Source: Solenopsis invicta
Taxonomy: Eukaryota; Arthropoda; Insecta; Hymenoptera; Formicidae
Direction: 5' to 3'
Length of the DNA: 64,000 bases
Assembly (NCBI RefSeq): GCF_016802725.1
Contig: NC_052665.1
Location: forward strand, 7,998,001-8,062,000
Shown: piece by piece, positions 12,621 through 24,884 of the stretch
How positions within the stretch are numbered: position 1 is the stretch's first letter
Layout of the letters: the number at the start of each line of letters is the position of its first letter
Notes under the pieces: generated by a model
Database searches by the model: none
What the model saw: the letters and a program-made list of their open reading frames with translations, nothing else
What the model was told of the DNA's origin: nothing
Made by a program: the position numbers and the translations under genes

Positions 12621-14340
12621 TCGTACTTAGGGGGAAATATCGCGCTGCGAAATTGTTCTGCAAACAGTGCCTTATAAGAAGGAATCGTTTATACATTTTA
12701 TATCGCTTTTACCCTCGTTTTCATTACGACTGACTTAACGACTTTGTGCTCGTTGTTATTTATCTCTAATTATTATTTGATTTTGGTATTATTATAATGG
12801 TATGTAATTATATTGCATTATTAATAATACAATTAATACAATTAATCCCCTTCATTACTCTCGTTTGAACGAACGTTAGTGATCTCATACGAGTACGCGC
12901 TGCGCCTGGAGATAAAAAAAGAAAATTTTTTATTTCGGAGTAAAAAAGCAAGCAAAAGAATCAGTCTGTTTATGGAAAAAATTGTTTTTCACCAAAATAC
13001 TGAAAGAAGATATATGCTTTATTTTTCATCAATATTATCATTGATATTAAAATGTTTGATACCTATGTTATTTTGATATTATTTGATATTCTTCTTGCAG
13101 TTATAATATTTCAACTCGAGACGGAAACATGCTTATGCGTTGTTGCGACATTTGGATTGATAATGCTTTTCCATTAATAAATAAATAAGAAATAAAAAGA
13201 TTTTTATATGTCTTGTTGTATCTTTTTGCTAATTTCTAGTAATTAAATAAACGCAAAGGCGATATATATTTGTTCAAACAAGTGTTTTGAGTTCAATTCT
13301 CATTTCCGACCATAAAATAATTATAAATATCCATAACAAAAGCCACTTTGTCATTGTGTTACAATTTGGTTGTTTGCAGCTATCTTTACATATAAATCTT
13401 TTGGATGCATACAAAAACTGAATTCTAGAATAATAATATCGCAAATACCGAAAGAAAATATATATCCAAATAAAAATCTTCTCGCACTAAAAACTGTTTT
13501 TTTTTACTGAAAGTTTTTTTTATGGAAAGTTTTAGTTATTTCCGGTTATTTTTATATGTGGCTGCATCGCCGCGTTTATATGCCTCACTGATTAGTGCGG
13601 TGTTGCTACAGTTTTCTCAGATCATATAAAGAAGATTATTAAAAGAAAAAAATTAATAAGAGAAATAAAAATAAACACAGTCTGTGTTGCATCAATACAG
13701 TCTTGTAAAATCAAAGGGTGATATATCGATTCGTCGATCTATGACAATAAATTAGTAAAGTTTAGCAATAATGTGAATCGCATATTTACTCTTGCCAAGA
13801 GTACCGCGCTCAGATATATCACATGCTAATATTTTCAAAGTCTTTAACAAAAATTATATTAAACAAAATTCAAAAATAATTATACAAATATAATTTAGAT
13901 CTAGGTTACATTTGTATGGTTGTTTTTTAAATTTTGTTCAGTACAATTCTGAAGGTTGTGAATGAAAAGTGAAAAAGTTTAACAATATATTTTTACTAAC
14001 CAAATGTATTTGCTAAAGTCGTCGTTTAATAATGACAAATTATCATTTAATATTAATACAAAAAATTTCAAACGAAACAAATATTTCGACTTTCATATCA
14101 GGTCATCTTCAGTGTCCTCTCTATTTTATAGCCAGAATTTATAACGGTGTTTCATCAAAGTGAAAATTTAATTAAATTAAATTAACAAATATTTATTCTA
14201 TTTTCACGTTTATCATATTATTTCACAATATATTTATTAAAATTTTTATCGCACTACATGCAAAAAATTATTTTAATTTAGAAATCCAAACGTGGAATAA
14301 TTAAACCAAGGATATACATATATCAATACAAGGAAAAAAT
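12621..14340. other. AT-rich intergenic DNA with a retroelement-like hairpin relic
   Basis: No coding exon is supported. On the minus strand at about 14075-14125 the sequence contains CACTGAAGATGACC followed by AAGTCGAAATATT, a hairpin-plus-GAAA motif of a kind often seen beside Penelope-like and other retroelements. A second copy of the motif lies at about 21494-21530 on the plus strand. Confidence 0.4.
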
Positions 14341-14343
14341 TCA

Positions 14344-14590
14344 GTACTCACCCATTACAAAGTAGACTTTCACATCGAATACACAGGATGACAACGCACT
14401 CGCAAATAGTACCTCACAATTTACAGTCTCAGTAAATCGAGAAGTTTTCAATAATTTCATTTCCTGCTTTTGCAGTATCATCTTCCTAGTGTATTTGATG
14501 TGACAGTCTAATTTGCAATGGAATGAATACTGAATTTTCCGATCGTTATTGAGATATTCTTGATTTGATTGTTCCATGATATTCAAAGCC
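14344..14590 (-). CDS. Orphan internal exon, unassigned (faint odorant-binding-protein look)
   Basis: On the minus strand an acceptor (TTGAGTGCAG) precedes an open frame of about 80 codons that ends at a good donor (GTAATGG|GTGAGTAC). The frame contains YSFHCKLDC and, further on, NCEVLFASALSSC. The cysteine spacing recalls the middle of insect odorant-binding proteins, where C2-x3-C3 is followed by C4, but the expected first Cys of that motif is Tyr and the C5-x8-C6 pattern is missing. I find no partner exons on either side. It could be a leftover exon of a lost or diverged gene, or a chance open frame between splice-like sites. Confidence 0.3.
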
Positions 14591-14595
14591 TGCAC

Positions 14596-14900
14596 TCAAA
14601 ACACAGTAAATCATATCTCTCTCTCTCCAATCCTTCTTGTCAGGGCGTGGTGACCTCTCAGCGTATTTCTGTGTGGTGTGCGCTTTTCACAGTTTACACG
14701 GATATAGGAGATCTATAGTTTAAATGCCAGTTCCGGCGAATTTAGAGGGATTCTCGTGGCAAGATACTCTCGATAGATTGCCATTTCGAGAGAAAGTGAT
14801 CGAATAAAAATCAGATGTTTCTGATCAGCCGGATTTGAACTCAGATCACTTCGTGTCACATCTCTTACAAAAATATACAATTAAATGAAGGTTCGAAATG
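14596..14900 (-). repeat. Possible tRNA-derived SINE-like repeat
   Basis: On the minus strand the segment begins near 14890 with GATCTGAGTTCAAATCCGGC, which closely matches the RNA polymerase III B box (GGTTCRANTCC) of tRNAs. It ends at 14600-14640 with a GGATTGGAGAGAGAGAGATA tail. This arrangement suits a tRNA-derived SINE. I cannot see a second copy in the window to confirm a family. Confidence 0.3.
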
Positions 14901-15134
14901 ACACAAGTTGAGTGTTAACCGTCAAGTTGGAAGTTTATTTAGAAGTTAATGCTCAATTTGAGTGTTTTTTTCTGCCAACGCCTAATTGAATATATATATT
15001 TTTCTATGTAATTAAAAATATTAAATGTAAACCGAGCGTTTGTCTCATACGAGAGCAATGGATGGTTGATAATAGATACAACGTTATTTATTTTTTGTAA
15101 TATATTGTTAATACATGATTATTTATCATATTTA

Positions 15135-15815
15135 TCAAGCTTGAGTCTCAAACGTGGCGTACGAGCATTTACATCGGTCAGACCTGCCCCGAATTAAATG
15201 AAGTGAAATATAGATCCCGCGCGGTAGTCCGCAACAGCGGAAAGAAGGCGAAGAGGAATATAAATTTGGAAATAAATTTGGATATAAAGCAATGTGCCAC
15301 GCAAGCAAATAAAAATATCGGTCTGCCGAGTGCCGGGCATTCCGACCGCCAGATAATTTATCAGTGGCCCGCCCCGGCAGCAGCGATTTCGTTTTCTTTA
15401 CGTGTGCAGCGGGGCGAAATTCTCGTCCGTAATAAATGCAGAATTGAAACACTTCGCGCGGTGCGTTGTGTGTTGTTTAGATACACGTCTCGTTTTCCGT
15501 ACGCGCATCGATCAAGCATAAGGCCGACCAGGGCGCGGGGCGGCGCGGCGCGACGGAATCGGTTTTCGCACAGCAGCGATATGAATTTCCGTTCTGCGTT
15601 GCGCGATAAATTTTCTTACCAATCCGGCATCTCGAAACTGTCGAAGTCGCTAAATTGATTCACGCGATTTGAAGTTGGACAGCTCGCGGGGGAGGGGAAG
15701 AAAAGGAAGGGAAGCTTACACATACATTACATACGTCGCGATTAAGGGCGTCGCGATTAAGGGCGAAGTACGCAATTGAAGCTGACGCGTGCGACTAATC
15801 TCGCGAATGGATTGT
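15135..15815. promoter_or_regulatory. GC-rich region upstream of the CAP gene, likely promoter/5' UTR
   Basis: This 700-base block is CpG-rich compared with its surroundings and ends at the start codon of the CAP-domain gene. It includes a direct duplication of GTCGCGATTAAGGGC near 15734-15763. A frame of 151 codons at 15203-15658 shows no recognisable domain and looks like a by-product of composition. I infer promoter and 5' UTR; no TATA box was identified. Confidence 0.35.
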
Positions 15816-15820
15816 CGACG

Positions 15821-18800
15821 ATGAGGTTTAATCGGGGAACAGTTCGTATCTTTTGCCTCTTATCTTTTTTCGCGCATCACAGCGACGGCGACGCGAGAGG
15901 AAGGAAGATGTCGAGGAACGATCGCGGAGATAGGAGTTATTGCCACATTTGTTCCGATCACACCATGTGCTTATTCCCTGTAAATATTTATTAAAATTGC
16001 TCGGGTAATATTGCATGTGCATACGTAAACTGTATTCGATCCATAGAGAATAGCAACTTCGTAAGTTCAGTACTCAATCATGATAAAATGTAACGCACGT
16101 CCGAGACTTTCGAAATTCAATACGTCTAACCTAATTTTTTTTTATCACTACGAGACATTTGCTATTTTATATATATGCGAAATTGAATGCTGTTCTTTCG
16201 CAACAACAACAAAAAAAATGTAGGGAAAAGTTGTCGTAAATGCGTATCACTTAAGTTATTTTTTTATTATATTTCTCACCTGCATTGATTTGTACGCAAA
16301 TAAATGTTGGAAATTGTAGTTTGATGTATCTATTACTGCAATGTTTAACCTTTCACCAAGAGGCACAATGGACTGCAGTCTGCGTGCCACAGGCGGATCT
16401 TCGGTTGTGAGGACCGTCCCCTCAGTTTCATTATTAACCTTTCACCAATAACAAATTAATTTTTATTATAAGCCTTTTTGCAATATGCTGCAAAATATAT
16501 GACTTATGCAACTGGTAGTCTAAATTGTATCTGTGGGTCTCCTAAATTATAGAAATCGCCTTTGAAAGTATCAAATTTATGAATTTAAATGATTTAAAAT
16601 GGAAGAAATTATTAACTTATTTTATAAGTAATTTATCGGAAAAGAATCAAATATTTAATAATTAATACAATAATACAAAAATAAGAATATCAAAATAAAA
16701 CTAGGTTAAATTTATTTTTGCAATTGACGTGTTTTTATTCATCACATTAGTTATTAGTTTTATTGTTATTGCATATCATTGTAATAAAATTTGTAATACG
16801 ATTTAGGAAAATTTGATAGATTTTTAAAAAATATCAATTTAAATCTGTAATAATTGCAAATATATGCATACAATAAATAAATGTCAAACATTCTGCAATA
16901 AATCTCCTTTCATAAAAAAAATAAAAATTTTATATACAACTGCGTTATTATTATAAACTACATTATCAGCTACATAAATAGATTGAAAAGTTAACATCAA
17001 TTGTATCTAATTTTTCAAATTATTGTTAATATGTACAAAACAAAACGTAAGCTATTACATTTTTTTCCATATTTTACTCATTTCTAATTTCATATTTTTG
17101 TCATTAATTCTTGCTTATATTAATGAAAAATATGAAATATTGATGACGTACAATTTACGCATTCAGCAACTTTCCCCTAAACACCTCAGTTTATAATTCG
17201 TTATTCATTCCTGTAGACGGACTGCAAGAGTGTAGATTGTATTGATTTGGAGAACAACGATCTTAACGAAGAAGATATCGAGACTGTGCTCGACAGTCAC
17301 AATCTTTATCGCGTCCTGATTGCGAGTGGCAACGAGAGCCGCGGAAATCCCGGCCCTCAGCCGGCCGCAAGGGCCATGATGGAATTGGTAGAAAAATCGA
17401 CGGAACACGCGCGACGCTCGCGATATTTAATCATTTATCCCGGGGGGTGGTGGACGGCGTCTGAAGCGTCATTTGTTTCGACAGATCTGGGACGACGAAC
17501 TCGCCGTTATAGCGCGTCGATGGGCGTTGCAGTGCAAGCTCTCCGAGAAGGATCAGTGCCGAGACGTTGGTAAGTAACTCCGACGGATATATCTCATTTT
17601 TCATCCCCTCCTCCCGCTCGTTGCGCCGTTATTTTTCAATATCCAATAACCTGTGCAGACGCGAAATTGTTCTACCGATACAACCACCGAAACATGCAGC
17701 GTGCATGCACACAAGTTTATGTACACAAGAGACTGTTGTTCTCCTGATCATCTAATTCTTTAATCGAGAACTTCCGGATTTCGATTTAGAGTTCATTCGG
17801 AGTTCATAAATTTTAGTGGTAAAAATACGCGTGGACAATTCTTGTATCCATAAGAATAAGAACGTGACAATAATTGGCGACAATATCGTTGAAACGTTGA
17901 ATATGAAACTTCCCGGAGTTACGGCGGTTTCAATATCTGCGAAGTTAGATAAACGAGCCAAAAGTTTTATTGTTAATAAGACAGAACTGTGAGTAATCTC
18001 GTTTCAGTGATCATTGTTTTCGAGACGAACGCGATCGAGTACGCGATTGAGTACGGAATCGAGGTGCATGCGGAGGACATCTTATTGAAACGAGTTGCTT
18101 GTTGCAGAACGATTTGGCGTGTGGCAGAATGTACGTATGGCCAACGTGGAAAATAGCACGAGTAGGGAAAGAATTCACCTTCATATTACATCGTGGTACG
18201 ATGAGGTAGAATACTTCGACAATGCGGAAGTCGGGTAAAACTCGAAAGTGGACGCGCATTGTACATACAGGATGTCCCATATCCAGCGAGACACCCTTTA
18301 TTTACGTATCGTGGATCATTTGACCAATTTGTTTTTAGCAAGCATCGATGGAAGATCATTTATTATTCATCAGAGGCTCTCCATTTTCAATAATAAATAT
18401 CTTTTTCACTTACTGATTTCTAACAAGTTTCGATTTGAAATTCTATTGAAATAAAATTTATTTAAAATCAAATTGTTTCTTAAATTGAAGAACATTTCCG
18501 TTTACTTAGACATTTCATAGTCTTCGAAAAATCTATCGTTGTCAATTATTTGTAACTTAAAAATTAATAGTCTCAAAATGTTGTAAAAAAAAAAAATAAA
18601 TAAATTGATCCTATGTTAGTCAAAGATACGGGGGAAATAACTGATATCTATGGGACATACTGTACATACGCAAATCGCGCGTCAGGAATCGTCGCGGACA
18701 CACGCACGATCTACTTATATGTGCATCTAGGTCGATAGTAATACGTGCACGAATCGCGATGCTGTCGAGAGGAAGGTACAATAGCTCGAACCGAGTTGAT

Positions 18801-21800
18801 CGGAACGACTCCTTTGTGTCGAGAGACTCCGCCATCCCTCTGTGAATGGCCGATGTTCGACCCAGCGCAGTGTGTAGACACAGCTAACTCGGTCCCTCGA
18901 ATTTTGGGGAAAGGCTTGCAGCCACCGTTCCGTTCTTCGCTTCGCTTCGCTTCCCTTTCCTTCCTCCCCCTCCCGCCTTTCTGCGGATCCTCTATTTCAT
19001 CCCACATATCCACCCTCGTTTCTGCTCTCGCTGGCGATCGCGATAGTCTCATGGGAATCAGTGCTGGTTTTAGAAACCTCGGTACCCCGGACGGAGACTT
19101 CCACGATCGCCCTTCACCACATTCTTCCGTGAATTGAATAAAATTCGCAAAAGAAAATAAGCTACAAAAATTTCGAATATCTGTAACTTTTATTTTCTTT
19201 TAATATATAAAAATCTCTTGAATATATAACAAAATTTATAAAAGTTTTATTTGTAACGTTTCAACAGTAAAGTGAATATAAAAATCAATAGCGAAGTGAA
19301 TATAAAATTTATAATATAATAAACATTAAATTATAAAATATCAAAAACATTTTATTTCTTTATTTATTTTTTTTCTATTTATTAAAAAAAAAACAATATA
19401 GTTTGCAATTTAATTTACAAGTTTGGAAAGAAAATAATTTTCTTAAAAGACGATTAAGTTAGCGCTGATGCATTTTCTTGTGGCACCTACTTTTCTTGGC
19501 GTACTGAGCAACAGTTCGTTTCGATCACCCTTTAAAGCTATAGTACCGCGAGAGATTTACAGGCGCTGGAGGAAGAGGAAGTGAGGGATGAAGCGACTTG
19601 ACCGTCAGAGAAAATGACCGAAGACCGATTGTATGGAACAGAGGGTGAAAATAGAGGAATAGCGGATGGTGTTCTTCTGTCGCCGGGAACAATCAAAATC
19701 GCGTATTCTCTCGGTAAATTGGAAATCGAGAGTGCTATTGTACCGATCCAAATTACTCGACAGTACGGTATACACGAATCCCCCAGCAACTATGAACGAG
19801 CCTTCGACGTTTTTTATTATTTCGGTCTGATAGAAAAAAAAAAGTTCCAATTTTCTACAGGATACATGAAAATGTGATAGAATCAGACTCTGAACTTTGC
19901 AAAGTGTGCTCTCGAAAGAGGACTGTACAAAAACGATTTACTTCTTTTTTATATCTACAGTTTTTTTAAGGCTTTTTAGGTTTAATTTTATCCAAATATC
20001 CTTAGTAGAAATTTCATGCATTTTTGGTATAGTTAATAAACAGTTATTACGTTTGGCTGCTAACTAAAAAGTAAAATTACTGAGAATTTCAATTAAGATT
20101 TAACGTTTTGCCTGCAGTTACTGCGAATAAAAGATACAAAATTTGCATTCATTTACTGAACAAAAACAGAACAATAAATGGACTATTCAATTAGTTAAGA
20201 AGCAAATTTGAAAATTCAACTATTAATACTAGTCAATAGCAGGTGTTTACGTGTTTATTTTATCAAGAAAACTAGTTCAGCCACTGAATAAAATTCTATC
20301 GTGTTCTTGTTTATTTTTTATGTAATATTGTTGCAACTAATGAGAATACTAGTGACATTTATTTATTAATATTTAAACAATAACTGGATATTTAAGAAAA
20401 CATGCATACATTTTTACCAGGGACGTTTACTAAGTGACAACAGAATTGACAACAGAAAATAAATATAAAAATATCGCGTGTTTTTTCAGTATTAAAAAAG
20501 TTAGCTTTAATTCAGACAATTTTTACGGTATTTCTTTAGCAATCTGTATTTTATCAAGCATGTTTCGTGCCAAACAAGATCTTAATTGTTTTCATCTTTC
20601 TTTGTAAAACTCAATCAACAATTTCCGATTTTCAAAAGATAAATCTGTAAGGTCCGCGTTAATCTCTCGAATCTTACGAGAGCATCTCAAATTATGAAGA
20701 GATACCGTCCTAATTGGAATTCAAGTTGTGCGCGTCAATCGAGAGGACTCGAGGCCCGAAGGCTGGCTGCCGGCCGTCCACCTTCATTTAGTTGAGATAA
20801 TCGTACCTTTCAGACTGGTGAACTATTCTAGCGCGGCGTGGCAATCCTCCTCCTCTTACATTCCCCTCGCATCAGCGACGTTCATTTACGTTGGTTGCGG
20901 CCGCGCGATTTACACGCTCGACTTGAGCACGACCGCGGTGCCGCTCGGCGGGTTTGGGAATCGGGTCGTCGAAGTACTCGTGTGTAATTACGGACCCGTC
21001 GATCGCACCGCACCCCGACAGCTCTACGAGCTCGGCCAACCGGGCCTGTGCCCGCCCGGGACCCTCCCCAGCGACCGCTACCAGTCCCTCTGCAGTAAGT
21101 ATAAGCTATCTTGCGAGAACTTGGAGCTTAGGCTACGTCTTTCAGTAAAAGCTAAATAGATTTCGGCAAAAATAAGATAATAAAAAAGTTACGCTTCAGA
21201 AACTACGATGGAAAATACGTGTCATCATTCGTGCACTCTTATAACTGTTTAGTAATTTTTTAAATAATAAATTAGTGACTTAATTAAGACTTTGAAGATT
21301 AAAGCCAAAGAATTAAAAACAAGAGTCAACATAGGACGGTAGATCGTCATCTTGCGTGGCTGATACACGTCCATTCTTGACATTATACAATATATGTTTC
21401 ATTTGATTGACGATGTACTTTTTGTTCATCACAACAAACTTGTTAACTTGTAATCATTGGAAACCTATTGTAATGTACATTTATTCCATTACACTGAAGA
21501 TGATCCAAAACAACTAGGGTCGAAACGTCTATCATTTAGATTAACAAAATTATATATACATGCGACTATCCTGTGCTGATTCTTATTAGCATTTTTAATT
21601 TTTTAATTTTTAAATAATGTTTTAAATCAAATAACAACTATGGAGAAAATTTTTTCTTAAAATTGATTTTGTCATGGGACAACAAGAACCTTCGAAGAAA
21701 TTTTATCAAAACTTAATTTTAGTAAAATTTAACTAAAGTATTTTACATATTATTATAGAATAGTTCAATTAAATTTTACTAAAATTATAATGAAATTCTT

Positions 21801-23687
21801 CGAAAGCAATATTGATCCACAACTACTATGATTTTAAGAGTAGATTCTAAGAGAAAATTTTCTCTCCGTGTAGCGATTCATAGTGCAGCGTTTGGGCATT
21901 CAAATAAATATATTCAAATGCAATGCTAGTGAGAAATGTGCGAGATCTCTATCTTGTGAGATTCAACATTAATAAAGCCTAATAATCTTTATGCGTTAAT
22001 GTATGAATAGTAGACGGTTTGTTTGGAAATTCTAAGTCTCTCTTGGCGCGAGGTTCACCACCATTGTCGTCACATTGTCCGCCCATGCACGTTCGTTACT
22101 ACTTATTTAGCGATTGGATACTTAAACGAGTCGGTTATCCGTTCATTCGCCGCTTCATCGATCGTCACGGGACACGCGACCACTCGGGGTTAATCCTTAA
22201 GCACGAAAGCTCGTTTATCTTTATCGGTGTTTCTGAGTCTCAGATACCGGGGGCACTTTTGTGTAAGAAGATTATCTTTGTCGGCAAAAGCGGGAAATCT
22301 TTCCCTCACCGTTAATACTTGCTGACCCGTCTTTCGATGCGTATTTTTCTGGTTATCTTTTTATATATTTTTTTCACGCATTATTGAACAAGCACGTAAC
22401 AATGCAACGTTTAGAAAAAGAAGCTAACTGAAAGAGACGAAAGTAATATTCAATAAATGTGTATCTGTCAGAAATTCTGATAAACGGGAAATTTTTTGTT
22501 ATCATATTTTTCTCTCTCAAAAAATATTTTGTAATTATTCTTTCACGCTTTTTGTATTGATTAAGACGAAAATTTTAAGTGCCTTCACGTATGTTGTCAT
22601 TTTACTTCGAAACTCACCGATATACATACGCAAACGTCTGCATTGCAGTTCACACGATTAAGACGGAGGGAACAAAGTTATCTTTCATTATCGCGTATAT
22701 CGTCTCTCGCGTTGATTGCATTAGTCAACCGGACGAAACCAGGTTAAGGTCCGTCAATGCGGATCAACGTTTTCGTGCTCATTCCCGGTTGACATGCTCA
22801 AAATGACAAAACTGCAATTAATGCTGAGTAATGTTGCTTTATTAAAATGTAAAAAAAAGCGATAGCAACTTTTTTTGAACGATCAGCGCCGCTCTTGTCA
22901 TACGATGTATAGCGATTATTCATCCCTTTCTGAACACCAAGAACCTGACATAAGAATGATGGATGGACTAATATTACCGAAAAGGACATATCGGCGGTTC
23001 CCCGATAATAATTTAGACGTTCTCATTCTTCTCACGTAACGTGCTTCCAAAAAATGATCCCGTAAATAAATTTATAGATGTCTCGGGATGTCTACGAGTA
23101 TTGTACTTGTAAACGAAAATATATTGGAAGCCAAACTGAAGAGAATTATTCTAATATAAAATATTATCATTTTTATTTTATTTACAATTGAAATACATTG
23201 AGAAAAAAGTCGAAATGTTAAGAAGCAAATGTTACTTGTTACTTGAGCTTTTCATCGACATTTATTTGGATTTTTAAAAAATTTGATTATGATGACGAAT
23301 TACGCTGTAAAATATATCTCATTTTCTTTTATTAATTGATTCGTTTGCTAGAGTATTTAAATGATTTATTTCAGTGAAATAAAGTTATATCTTACAAATA
23401 AGTTCTGAAGTATCATTTCCGAGTGTAATTAAGAAGTTTTAATAATTCAATAATTTATATATAACTAAAGAAATATTATTTCGTATCCCGAAATTCTATC
23501 TGAGCACTGATATGTATTATTTTATTTAGGAACGGTAAAAGATTCGCCATTTCTGAGCAAATCAAGCCAAAGATCGCAAGCGAGAAACGAGCAACAGATA
23601 AGGAATCGTATGTCTTCCACTATCCATATTGTCTCTCTGAGTCAGCTATTGTTACTCTGTGCAATATCGCTGTACTTAACGCTGTGA
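15821..23687 (+). CDS. CAP/antigen-5-like secreted protein, probably GPI-anchored
   Basis: Six exons with matching phases give a 326-residue protein: 15821-15979, 17217-17387, 17485-17569, 18108-18234, 20814-21094, 23530-23687. Exon 1 has the first ATG, a signal peptide (IFCLLSFFAHHSDGDA) and the Cys-rich start SYCHICSDHTMC usual in insect antigen-5 (venom allergen 3) proteins. Exon 2 has SHNLYR and GNPGPQPAARAMMEL, exon 3 IWDDELAVIARRWALQC, exon 4 ERFGVWQNV and SWYDEVEYF, and exon 5 the CAP2-like YVGCGRA and VCNYGP. Exon 6 ends with a hydrophobic run after SSTIH (IVSLSQLLLLCAISLYLTL, then stop), the form of a GPI-attachment signal. Oddities: the CAP1 box GHYTQ is NYSSAAW, losing the second tetrad His, and about ten residues are inserted before YVGCG. 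An AATAAA follows at 23885. Family assignment is firm; tethering is inference. Confidence 0.88.
16345..16448. repeat. 15 bp direct repeat bracketing a 74 bp GC-richer insert
   Basis: TTAACCTTTCACCAA occurs identically at 16345-16359 and 16434-16448, enclosing a GC-richer segment (16360-16433) in the AT-rich first intron of the CAP gene. The arrangement is like an insertion with a long target-site duplication, as made by LINE machinery, or a two-copy tandem repeat. I do not recognise the insert. Confidence 0.5.
18268..18662. mobile_element. TA-flanked MITE with CAGKATGTCCCATA ends
   Basis: The left end is TA|CAGGATGTCCCATATCC and the reverse complement of the right end is TA|CAGTATGTCCCATAGATATC. 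CAG...CTG termini with TA duplication fit Tc1/mariner-derived MITEs. It has no coding frame. It lies 33 bases beyond the donor of CAP exon 4, so it is wholly intronic. Confidence 0.7.
18700..19140. other. CpG-rich patch inside a CAP-gene intron
   Basis: This GC-rich stretch in an otherwise AT-rich intron has overlapping open frames on both strands (18745-19137 plus, 18711-19052 minus) with no recognisable domain, including a low-complexity SSLRFASLSFLPLPP-type run. It could be an intronic enhancer or an internal promoter. The sequence gives no direct proof. Confidence 0.25.
21494..21530 (+). other. CTGAAGA-hairpin-GAAA motif, hammerhead-like/Penelope-like relic
   Basis: The sequence reads CACTGAAGATGATCC, a loop AAAACAACTA, then GGGTCGAAACGTC. 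GATCC pairs with GGGTC (one G-U), leaving CTGAAGA and GAAAC on either side, which resembles the CUGANGA and GAAA halves of a hammerhead core with one extra U. Penelope-like retroelements are known to carry hammerhead motifs. A related motif lies on the minus strand at about 14075-14125. It sits in the last CAP intron. Confidence 0.4.
21636..21872. mobile_element. Palindromic MITE, GGAGARAAWTTT-end family, copy 1
   Basis: The left arm starts ACTATGGAGAAAATTTTTTC and the reverse complement of the right arm starts CTACACGGAGAGAAAATTTT. The arms continue inward with shared CTTCGAAGAAWTT and TTTTAGTAAAATTTAA blocks, making almost the whole element a fold-back. A related copy is at 24585-24884. It is inside the last CAP intron. 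Confidence 0.6.
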
Positions 23688-24584
23688 TTACCGTGTATCG
23701 TAGATAAGCTAAATATCACTTTAAGATAATCCAAAATATTGAGTTAATGTGCATCTATCAGTTACGTAATGATATCGGATATCAGGTATATCTAAATTAC
23801 AATACATTGCGCATTGTGTGAATTTGAATATGCAATAATGTCATTGTAATATGAGGAAATGTAGCATTGCTTTTATGGCTCACGAATAAATTGTGAGTAA
23901 AATTGTCAGTAACAAGTAGCCGATGATTGAACAATTATTAGTTTATAAATGATGGAAATGTGATAAACATGTGGAAACATATTGCATTATGGAATTGACT
24001 ACGGGGGTTTTATCGTAAATATCACGAAGTAAATCTAAATTTAACGCTTGCTAATTAAATTTACATTTCTCTTCGTTTCTATCAGAAAATGAAAATTAAT
24101 TTATCATTTGTCTTTAAAACTTTTACGATTCGAAATATGCAAAATTATGTGAGCTTAATAAATCAAGAAAAACGAGACGTTGCAAAATTAATTCGCAGCT
24201 ATTTGCAGTTTAACTTCATATTTTCTTAAATATTTTTAAAATTAAAAATTTTGATTTATTAAAGTTAAAGTTACAATTAATAAAATAAAATTTTATTTAA
24301 GGTAATGGACGTAAGATATATTTTAAATTTTTTAATTCTTTCTTAAACTTTTACCACATATGTATACGTATAACCCATTGTTTCGAGTAAAATAAAAAAA
24401 AATAACTTGACTCACCGATTCGCGATGTGCAGCAGCGGAGTTTTTAACATATTCTGCAAAAAAAGAAAAAATATATATTTACGTTGTAACAGCGCTCGAA
24501 ATAATAAATATTTCAAAAAATAATTACTATCGGATTGAACCTTTTGTCTTATTGTATGTAGAAATAATTAATAAAGCGATAGAA

Positions 24585-24884
24585 ACATGGAGAGAATTTT
24601 TTTTCAGAACTTATCATATCAAAATCATACATTGTAGTTGGGATAACACGAATTTCGATAAATTTTACTAAAAATTAATATAATAAAATATAGCAAAATT
24701 TTACAATATAGATAATATAAATTTTAGTAAAATTTAAATTTTACTAAATTAATTAAACTTTAATAAAATATAACAAAATTTAATCAATTTAGTGAAATTT
24801 AAATTTTACTAAAAATAAAATTCTTCGAAATCCATATTGTTCAACGACCATAATTTCGAAGGTAAATTCTAAGAGAAAATATAT
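24585..24884. mobile_element. Palindromic MITE, GGAGARAAWTTT-end family, copy 2
   Basis: The left arm begins ACATGGAGAGAATTTTTTTT and the right arm closes with CTTCGAAATCC...AAGAGAAAATATATTCTCTT. The interior is built from TTTAGTAAAATTTAAATTTT words, as in the copy at 21636-21872. There is no open frame. It lies downstream of the CAP gene. Confidence 0.55.

Noticed and set aside
15203..15658. 151-codon plus-strand frame upstream of the CAP gene
   Set aside because: No domain, unlikely composition, and located where the promoter or 5' UTR of the CAP gene is expected.
19614..19877. 87-codon plus-strand frame in a CAP intron
   Set aside because: The composition is plausible, but no splice sites place it in the CAP transcript and nothing in it is recognisable.
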